This document shows, piece by piece, positions 4,903 to 9,798 of a DNA stretch of 9,798 nt. This DNA is from Pseudomonadota bacterium (GTDB lineage Bacteria > Pseudomonadota > Alphaproteobacteria > Rhizobiales > Rhizobiaceae): assembly GCA_023387715.1 (NCBI GenBank), contig JAEWHQ010000013.1:1-9798 (forward strand), in the 5' to 3' direction. The notes beneath the pieces were generated by a model. It searched no databases. It saw nothing but the letters and a program-made list of their open reading frames with translations, and was not told the origin of the DNA. A program made the position numbers and the translations under genes. How positions within the stretch are numbered: position 1 is the stretch's first letter; each line of letters begins with the position of its first letter.

Positions 4903-6306
4903 ATGACAACATATATAATGCCCGCAAGTGGCACAGCACGCTGGCGCGCTGAATTCATCAGCGCCATGAAGCTGGGATGGCCGCTCATCCTTACCAACTT
5001 GTCACAAGCAGCTCTCACCGCCACAGACGTTATTCTGATCGGTCGTTTGGGGCCCGATACTTTGGCTTCGGCTGTGTTGTCCACCAGCTTTTACCACACC
5101 ACCATGATTTTCTGCATGGGGTTGGTTACAGCTGTCATGCCGATGGTGGCGATAACTCTGGGTAAAAACAGACATTCTGTGCGCGAAGTTCGCCGCACTG
5201 TGCGTCAGGGTTTATGGACAGCCATCATGATCTCCGTTCCGTTTTGGATCATGTTGTGGAATGCGGAGCATATTTTTATAGCGCTCGGTCAGCGCCCTGA
5301 TGTGGCAGCGCGCTCAATTGAGCTGATGCATACGCTGCAATGGGCACTGCTGCCTTATCTTGGCTATATCGTGCTGCGCTCGTTTTTGGCAGCATTGGAA
5401 AAACCGCTCTGGACATTGCTGATTGCAATGATGGCGATTGCCTTTAACGCGCTTGCGGCATGGAGCTTGATTTTCGGTCACTTTGGCTTGCCAGCCTTGG
5501 GATTGCGTGGGGCAGGGATTGCGACCACCATGTCCAGCTGGATGATGTTCTTCGGGCTGGCATTGGTGATTGTCACCCATAAGAAATTCCGTCGTTATGC
5601 TATGTTTGGCCGTTTCTGGCGCCCGGATTGGCCGCGTTTGCTGGAGCTTTGGCGTTTGGGTCTGCCGATGGGGCTGACCTTTGTGTTTGAATCCTCGATC
5701 TTCTATGCGGCTGTTTTGATGATGGGTAAAATTGGCCCGACATCGCTGGCGGCTCATGCGGTTGCGATGCAGATTGCCAGCTTGAGTTTTATGGTGCCGC
5801 TTGGTTTCGGGCAGGTGGCAACCGTACGTGTGGGGCGTGCCTATGGCGCGCGGGATGCCAAGGGGCTCTATTATGCCGGTTGGAGCGCTTATATGCTCGG
5901 CATCGGCTTTATGGCGCTGATGGCATTGCTAATGACGATTATGCCGAATTTCTTTATCGGTGCTTTCTTGAATCTGCATGATCCGGTAAATGTGGATGTG
6001 ATACCGCTGGCGGCATCTTTCCTGATTTTGGCGGCGGTGTTCCAGATTTTTGACGGCGGACAGGTGGTTGCGGCCGGTATGTTGCGCGGGCTGCAAGACA
6101 CACGCATCCCTATGTTTCTGGCATTGCTTGGCTATTGGGGCATTGGTTTGCCGCTGGGGGCAGCACTTGCTTTCTGGGCAGACTGGAAAGGCATGGGCGT
6201 TTGGGTCGGTCTGGCCGCAGGTCTGGCGATGGTCGCTGTCTTGATGACACGGCGTTGGATAAAGCGGCTGGAAGCAGAAACCCATCGTCTGAACCAGCTT
6301 GGCTGA
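4903..6306 (+). CDS. norM: NorM-type MATE multidrug efflux transporter
   Basis: Inner-membrane MATE-family exporter of 467 residues, usual for the NorM branch, with about 12 hydrophobic segments in two homologous halves. It would exchange Na+ or H+ for cationic drugs, dyes or fluoroquinolones (family knowledge). The acidic residues that serve the cation site in Vibrio NorM have counterparts: D42 (TATDVILIG), E263 (VFESSIFY) and D384 (QIFDGGQVV). Other family marks are GQVATVRVGRAYGA (303-316) and AGMLRGLQDTRIP (391-403). The ATG at 4903 is chosen because GGAGG lies 8 bases upstream; a GTG at 4885 would overlap that site. It stands alone between a divergent tautomerase and a convergent beta-oxidation operon. 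The N-terminus before the first membrane segment is short and basic. Confidence 0.93.
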   Translation: MTTYIMPASGTARWRAEFISAMKLGWPLILTNLSQAALTATDVILIGRLGPDTLASAVLSTSFYHTTMIFCMGLVTAVMPMVAITLGKNRHSVREVRRTVRQGLWTAIMISVPFWIMLWNAEHIFIALGQRPDVAARSIELMHTLQWALLPYLGYIVLRSFLAALEKPLWTLLIAMMAIAFNALAAWSLIFGHFGLPALGLRGAGIATTMSSWMMFFGLALVIVTHKKFRRYAMFGRFWRPDWPRLLELWRLGLPMGLTFVFESSIFYAAVLMMGKIGPTSLAAHAVAMQIASLSFMVPLGFGQVATVRVGRAYGARDAKGLYYAGWSAYMLGIGFMALMALLMTIMPNFFIGAFLNLHDPVNVDVIPLAASFLILAAVFQIFDGGQVVAAGMLRGLQDTRIPMFLALLGYWGIGLPLGAALAFWADWKGMGVWVGLAAGLAMVAVLMTRRWIKRLEAETHRLNQLG

Positions 6307-6308
6307 TA

Positions 6309-6344
6309 GAAAAAACAGGAGAGCGGGTGCAGTGAGCACCCGCT
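6309..6344 (-). terminator. Terminator of the beta-oxidation operon
   Basis: AGCGGGTGC (6322-6330) and GCACCCGCT (6336-6344) form a perfect 9-bp GC-rich stem with loop AGTGA. Read on the minus strand, the stem is followed by CTCCTG and then TTTTTT, so it fits best as the intrinsic terminator of the leftward operon; its T-run starts 6 bases after the stem. On the plus strand no T-run follows, but it may still act as the 3' hairpin of the MATE transcript, 16 bases past that stop. Confidence 0.75.
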
Positions 6345-6356
6345 GTCATGATATTG

Positions 6357-8321
6357 TTAATTCACTGACTGGCAGGCAAACATTGGCCCGCCTTTATGGG
6401 ACGGAAAACCGTAGCCATTGATCATCACCAGATCAATGTCGCTGGCGCTGGCTGCAACACCAGTTTCCAGCAACAGATTGCCTTGGGTTTGCATTGCTTG
6501 CAGCAGGCGCTCTTGTATCTGCTCTTTGGTAAAGCTTTGTGGTGTGATGTTTTTTTCACGCTGTGCAGCAGCAATGAGATCGGTCACAACCGGATCATTT
6601 TCGCGTTTGCCATTCACATATTGATACCAGCCAAGACCGGATTTTTGACCAAAGCGCCCAAGCTCACAAAGCTGATCGGCAATTTTAACATAACGTAATT
6701 GCGGGTCACGATTAAGCGCCTCGCGCTTGCGCTTTGCCCAGGCAATTTCCAGACCGGCCATATCGTAAACGGCAAAAAGCCCCATAGCAAAACCATAGTC
6801 TTCCAAGGCCGCATCAATCTCATGCGGGAGAGCGCCGTCTTCCAGCAAAAACTCTGCCTCGCGCCGATAGGCGGAGAAAATGCTGTTACCGATAAAACCT
6901 TCAGTGACACCGCTTAAAATCGGCAGTTTCTTGAGTTTGTTGGCGACAGCAAAGCCACTGGCAACAGCCTCAAGGCTTGAATGTGCGGTGTGAATGACTT
7001 CCACCAGCCGCATGATATGGGCTGGCGAAAAGAAATGCATGCCGATAACGCGCTGCGGATAAAGTGTGGCAGCGGCAATGTCATTCGGGTTCAAATAGCT
7101 GGTATTGGTGGCAAGTATGGCATCAGGGCGGACGATTTTATCGAGTGCCTGAAACAGTTTTACCTTGACGTTAAAATCATCAAACACCGCTTCAATGACA
7201 AGATCAGCTACGCCCAAACTTTCCAGATTTCCGGCAATGGTCAGCGCTTTTTTCTGAAGCTCAAAGCCTTCTGTATTTAAACGGCCGGATTGCAGGTTTT
7301 TCTCTAAAATATTTAAGATGCGCTGATGTCCGGCAAGCGCTGCTTCTTCTGTTTGTTCAACACCGATTACCTGATAACCGGCATTGAGTGCTGAGACGAT
7401 GATGCCGGAGCCCATCAGCCCCATGCCAACAACACCTAAAATTTTAATATCTTTCGGGCTCACACCTTCCAGCATTGCTGGTTTTTTAGCTGCACGCTCA
7501 GCAAAGAAAACATAGCGCAGTGCTTTAGCTTCATCACTGTCACGTAATTGCAGGAATATTTGTCGCTCTTGGCCCAAGCCTTGGCTTAAATCGAGCTGCT
7601 GGCTGAGTTCTACCAGCTCAACTGCCTTTAATGGTGCATTTTGCCCACGGCTTTTACGCAAAATAGCGGCTTTAATATTGGCGAATTTTTGTGCATCATA
7701 GTGCGGTGTCACGCGCTTTGCTGCTGGTTTGCGGCTTGCATTTTTTGCGCACGCTATCAGCCTATCTTCATCAGCAAGTTCATCAATCAGTCCGGCTGCT
7801 AAGCTTTCAGCGCTTTTAAGTGTGCGGCCGGTGCCGATCATATCAAGTGCTAGGTCAGCCGCAATCAGGCGCGGCAGACGTTGTGTGCCGCCAGCACCGG
7901 GCACCAGTCCGAGCTTTACCTCCGGCATCCCAAAACTGCTTTTTCCACTGGCCACACGGCCATGACAGGCAATGGCAATTTCAGCGCCGCCGCCTAAAGC
8001 TGCCCCATTGACGGCAGCAATGATGGTTTTCTTAAAACTTGCCAGCCGCTCTGTCACTTGCGGCAGAGTTGGCTCGGTGACGGGCTGCCCAAATTCTTTA
8101 ATATCGGCACCGGCAACAAATGTGCTGCCAGCGCCAGTTATCACCACACCCTGAATGGCGTCTGATGTTTCTATCCAATCCAGAGCTGCCATCAAACCCT
8201 GTCGTACCGAGGCGCTGATTGCGTTAACTGGCGGGTTGTTGATGGTAATCAGCATGACATGATCTTCAACAATCGCGCTGATCGTATCGGAAAATTGAGT
8301 GCTTGGATGGGAGCTCGTCAT
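6357..8321 (-). CDS. Bifunctional enoyl-CoA hydratase / 3-hydroxyacyl-CoA dehydrogenase
   Basis: A 654-residue fusion catalysing hydration of trans-2-enoyl-CoA and NAD+ oxidation of the (S)-3-hydroxyacyl-CoA; cytoplasmic beta-oxidation. The crotonase domain (about 12-190) has the oxyanion-loop AGADIKEFG (70-78), [10 protein letters not shown] with catalytic Glu114, and [20 protein letters not shown] with Glu134. The Rossmann domain starts at [11 protein letters not shown] (296-306); then NTSYL (406-410), GMHFFSP with catalytic His429, Glu441, GFIGN with N479, and the two C-terminal helical repeats. It is the single-polypeptide type, as in peroxisomal bifunctional enzyme, FadB, FadJ and PimF. 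It stops six residues after GGPMF, while relatives continue for some 40 or more. The ATG at 8321 follows AGGAAAGG by 7 bases; a TTG at 8339 would use up that site. It is the last gene of the operon, 24 bases after the Rid gene. Confidence 0.93.
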   Translation of the reverse strand: MTSSHPSTQFSDTISAIVEDHVMLITINNPPVNAISASVRQGLMAALDWIETSDAIQGVVITGAGSTFVAGADIKEFGQPVTEPTLPQVTERLASFKKTIIAAVNGAALGGGAEIAIACHGRVASGKSSFGMPEVKLGLVPGAGGTQRLPRLIAADLALDMIGTGRTLKSAESLAAGLIDELADEDRLIACAKNASRKPAAKRVTPHYDAQKFANIKAAILRKSRGQNAPLKAVELVELSQQLDLSQGLGQERQIFLQLRDSDEAKALRYVFFAERAAKKPAMLEGVSPKDIKILGVVGMGLMGSGIIVSALNAGYQVIGVEQTEEAALAGHQRILNILEKNLQSGRLNTEGFELQKKALTIAGNLESLGVADLVIEAVFDDFNVKVKLFQALDKIVRPDAILATNTSYLNPNDIAAATLYPQRVIGMHFFSPAHIMRLVEVIHTAHSSLEAVASGFAVANKLKKLPILSGVTEGFIGNSIFSAYRREAEFLLEDGALPHEIDAALEDYGFAMGLFAVYDMAGLEIAWAKRKREALNRDPQLRYVKIADQLCELGRFGQKSGLGWYQYVNGKRENDPVVTDLIAAAQREKNITPQSFTKEQIQERLLQAMQTQGNLLLETGVAASASDIDLVMINGYGFPSHKGGPMFACQSVN

Positions 8322-8345
8322 CAGGCAGCCTTTCCTCAATTTGGC

Positions 8346-8741
8346 TTACTCAGGAATAACTGCAGTTGCCTGAATTTCGATTTTCGCGCGGTCTTCAATG
8401 AGCGCCACCACCTGCATGGCGGCCATGGCCGGAAAGTTTTTGCCGATCACCTCACGATAGGCTTGGCCAATGCCTTTCATATTGTCGAGATATTCTTTCT
8501 TGTCGATAAAATACCATGTCATCGAGGTCAGATGTTCAGGCCCTGCACCGGCCACTGCCAATACATCGACGATATTTTGCAAAGTCTGGCGCACTTGACC
8601 GACAAAATCATCGGTTTCAAATTCGCATTGACCGTTCCAGCCGATTTGTCCGCCGACAAAAATGGTGCGTCCCTTGGCTTCGATGCCATTGGCATAGCCG
8701 ATTGGTGCTGCCCAACCTTCAGGTTGCAAGATTTTTTTCAT
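8346..8741 (-). CDS. Rid-family (YjgF/YER057c/UK114) protein lacking catalytic Arg
   Basis: A 131-residue Rid-superfamily protein, normally a homotrimer with active clefts between subunits. Family marks are GRTIFVGGQIGWN (24-36), QTLQNIVDVLAVAGA (52-66), VIGKNFPAMAAMQVV (98-112) and KIEIQATAVI (120-129). Canonical RidA deaminates 2-aminoacrylate with an Arg in FPARSCVEV; here the same position is Met106 (FPAMAAMQV), so imine deamination is not expected and it resembles the non-canonical Rid subgroups. The ATG at 8741 has GGAG 5 bases upstream; an ATG at 8795 has none. It sits 71 bases after the acyl-CoA dehydrogenase stop and 24 before the bifunctional enzyme, all on one strand, so a role in handling a CoA-pathway intermediate is plausible but inferred. 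Confidence 0.87.
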   Translation of the reverse strand: MKKILQPEGWAAPIGYANGIEAKGRTIFVGGQIGWNGQCEFETDDFVGQVRQTLQNIVDVLAVAGAGPEHLTSMTWYFIDKKEYLDNMKGIGQAYREVIGKNFPAMAAMQVVALIEDRAKIEIQATAVIPE

Positions 8742-8812
8742 ATCTACTCCGGATAAATTAAGAGCCTTCACGGCCAAGGATTGGTCGGCGCTCATGCGAG
8801 CAGGTTTAAGTT

Positions 8813-9798
8813 TTAAACTTTCATCAATTCGCGGGCGATGATGAGCTTTTGCACCTCGGTCGCCCCTTCATAAATGCGCAAAGCGCGTATTTCGCGATAC
8901 AGACTTTCAACCACTTCGCCGCGTGCGACACCGCGCCCGCCAAACATCTGCACGGCGCGGTCAATCACCTGTTGCGCCATTTCAGAAGCCTGCATTTTTG
9001 CCATTGCCGCTTCACGGGTGGTGGGGAGTTTTTGCACATCGCGCCGCCATGCCGCGCGATAGGTGAGGAGGGCTGCCGCATCAATGTCGGTTACCATGTC
9101 GCCCAGCGCTGCTTGGGTGAGCTGTAAATCGATGAGTTTCGCGCCAAACATATTGCGGATTTTAGCGTGGTGAAGCGCTTCATCCAAGGCGCGGCGGGCA
9201 AAGCCCAATGAGGCAGCAGCAACGGACGCACGGAAAATATCGAGTGTGCGCATGGCAATTTTAAAGCCTTCACCGGCATTGCCCAGCAATCGGTTGGCCG
9301 GAATGCGGCAATTGTCAAAACGGATGGTTGCTAATGGATGCGGCGCGATCACATCAATGCGCTTGGTAACCGAAAAACCCGGATCAGTGGCATAGACGAC
9401 GAAAGCTGAAATGCCTCTTGTGCCCGGTGCTTCGCCGGTTCTGGCAAAAAGCGTATAGACATCGGCAATGCCGCCATTGGAAATCCATGTTTTTTCGCCG
9501 TTGAGCACATAATAGTCGCCTTCGCGGGTGGCGGCGCATTCCATGGCTGCAACATCGGATCCAGCCTCTGCTTCCGAGAGAGCAAAGCCCGCAATCCATT
9601 CGCCGCTGGTGACTTTTGGCAAGACGTCCTGTTTCAGTTGATCCGAACCGGCAAGGCCGATAGCACCGGTGCCAAGCCCTTGCATGGCAAAGGCAAAATC
9701 TGCCAAGCCATCATGCCAGGCCAGTGTTTCGCGTGCGAGACATACAGCGCGTGAATCAATTTCGCTCTTGCCTGCATTGCCTGTCGCAATGGCTAACA
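8813..9798 (-). CDS. Acyl-CoA dehydrogenase, N-terminus cut by window edge
   Basis: FAD enzyme introducing the trans-2 double bond into an acyl-CoA and passing electrons to ETF; first step of the pathway its neighbours continue. 327 residues are visible of a family norm near 380, so roughly 50 N-terminal residues lie off the right edge. Numbered from the first complete codon in the window, visible marks are [12 protein letters not shown] (70-81), the FAD-contact WISNGG (104-109), the [13 protein letters not shown] helix (196-208), [15 protein letters not shown] (283-297), and the C-terminal [11 protein letters not shown], whose Glu310 matches the MCAD-type catalytic base. The frame is open to the edge, so the TTG at 9706 is not the start. 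Chain length or aromatic specificity cannot be read. It is the upstream visible gene of the leftward operon; the promoter and any ligase or ETF gene would be outside. Confidence 0.93.
   Translation of the reverse strand, partial: LAIATGNAGKSEIDSRAVCLARETLAWHDGLADFAFAMQGLGTGAIGLAGSDQLKQDVLPKVTSGEWIAGFALSEAEAGSDVAAMECAATREGDYYVLNGEKTWISNGGIADVYTLFARTGEAPGTRGISAFVVYATDPGFSVTKRIDVIAPHPLATIRFDNCRIPANRLLGNAGEGFKIAMRTLDIFRASVAAASLGFARRALDEALHHAKIRNMFGAKLIDLQLTQAALGDMVTDIDAAALLTYRAAWRRDVQKLPTTREAAMAKMQASEMAQQVIDRAVQMFGGRGVARGEVVESLYREIRALRIYEGATEVQKLIIARELMKV

Noticed and set aside
841..4925. Shared 13-mer ATATATAATGCCC near 843 and 4912
   Set aside because: One copy is in a spacer and the other is in the MATE start codons; AT-rich and isolated, with no flanking similarity, so taken as chance.
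5314..5757. 147-residue minus-strand open frame
   Set aside because: Wholly antisense to the MATE gene; low-complexity, Gln/Arg/His-rich translation typical of a shadow frame.
8259..8756. 165-residue plus-strand open frame
   Set aside because: Antisense to the Rid gene and to the start of the bifunctional enzyme, both with clear family motifs and ribosome sites; its translation shows no domain I recognise.
8742..8795. Longer start for the Rid protein at ATG 8795
   Set aside because: Would add 18 residues not found in the family; the ATG at 8741 has a GGAG site 5 bases upstream.
8807..8819. AAGTTTTAAACTT palindrome at the acyl-CoA dehydrogenase stop
   Set aside because: Short, AT-only apart from two bases, and mostly explained by the last codons; no T-run and genes continue downstream in the operon.

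Overview
The window looks like ordinary chromosomal DNA from an alphaproteobacterium, most likely Rhizobiales and possibly a Brucella/Ochrobactrum relative. This rests on the carboxynorspermidine decarboxylase route to polyamines, the short bacterial ferredoxin-NADP reductase ending in AFVEK, the style of the fatty-acid genes, and a base composition near 50% GC by eye. The genus is inference. I see no tRNA, rRNA, insertion sequence, phage gene, CRISPR array or replication origin, and no gene cluster that amounts to an obviously new system. The interest lies in altered family members and in structured intergenic DNA.

Layout, left to right. (1) The 5' two thirds of nspC, minus strand, cut by the left edge. 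(2) A 376-382 bp spacer separating nspC from a divergent plus-strand 14-TM MFS exporter. (3) A minus-strand SufR-like winged-helix regulator with a C-terminal cysteine cluster, convergent with the exporter; the two stop codons share the palindrome TTAA. (4) A 410 bp spacer with palindromes and an orphan open frame, followed by divergent plus-strand fpr. (5) A strong hairpin terminator between fpr and a convergent minus-strand 61-residue 4-oxalocrotonate-tautomerase-like gene. (6) A 222 bp spacer with a good minus-strand promoter, followed by a plus-strand NorM-type MATE pump. (7) A hairpin terminator, then a minus-strand run of three genes transcribed right to left: acyl-CoA dehydrogenase (cut by the right edge), a Rid-family protein, and a fused enoyl-CoA hydratase/3-hydroxyacyl-CoA dehydrogenase.

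How they may work together. The acyl-CoA dehydrogenase and the bifunctional enzyme supply three successive beta-oxidation steps (dehydrogenation, hydration, second dehydrogenation) and are probably one operon with the Rid protein between them. The regulator and fpr diverge from one spacer, so a cysteine-based (Fe-S or redox) sensor may control NADPH-ferredoxin electron flow and perhaps the exporter. The two drug-type exporters and the tautomerase show no clear functional tie to their neighbours.

Points worth a second look: the Rid protein lacks the catalytic Arg of RidA; the bifunctional enzyme ends about 40 residues or more before its relatives; the tautomerase lacks Arg39; the fpr leader holds a long palindrome followed by a T-run; and a perfect 9-bp inverted repeat lies in the regulator's C-terminal codons just past the exporter stop.
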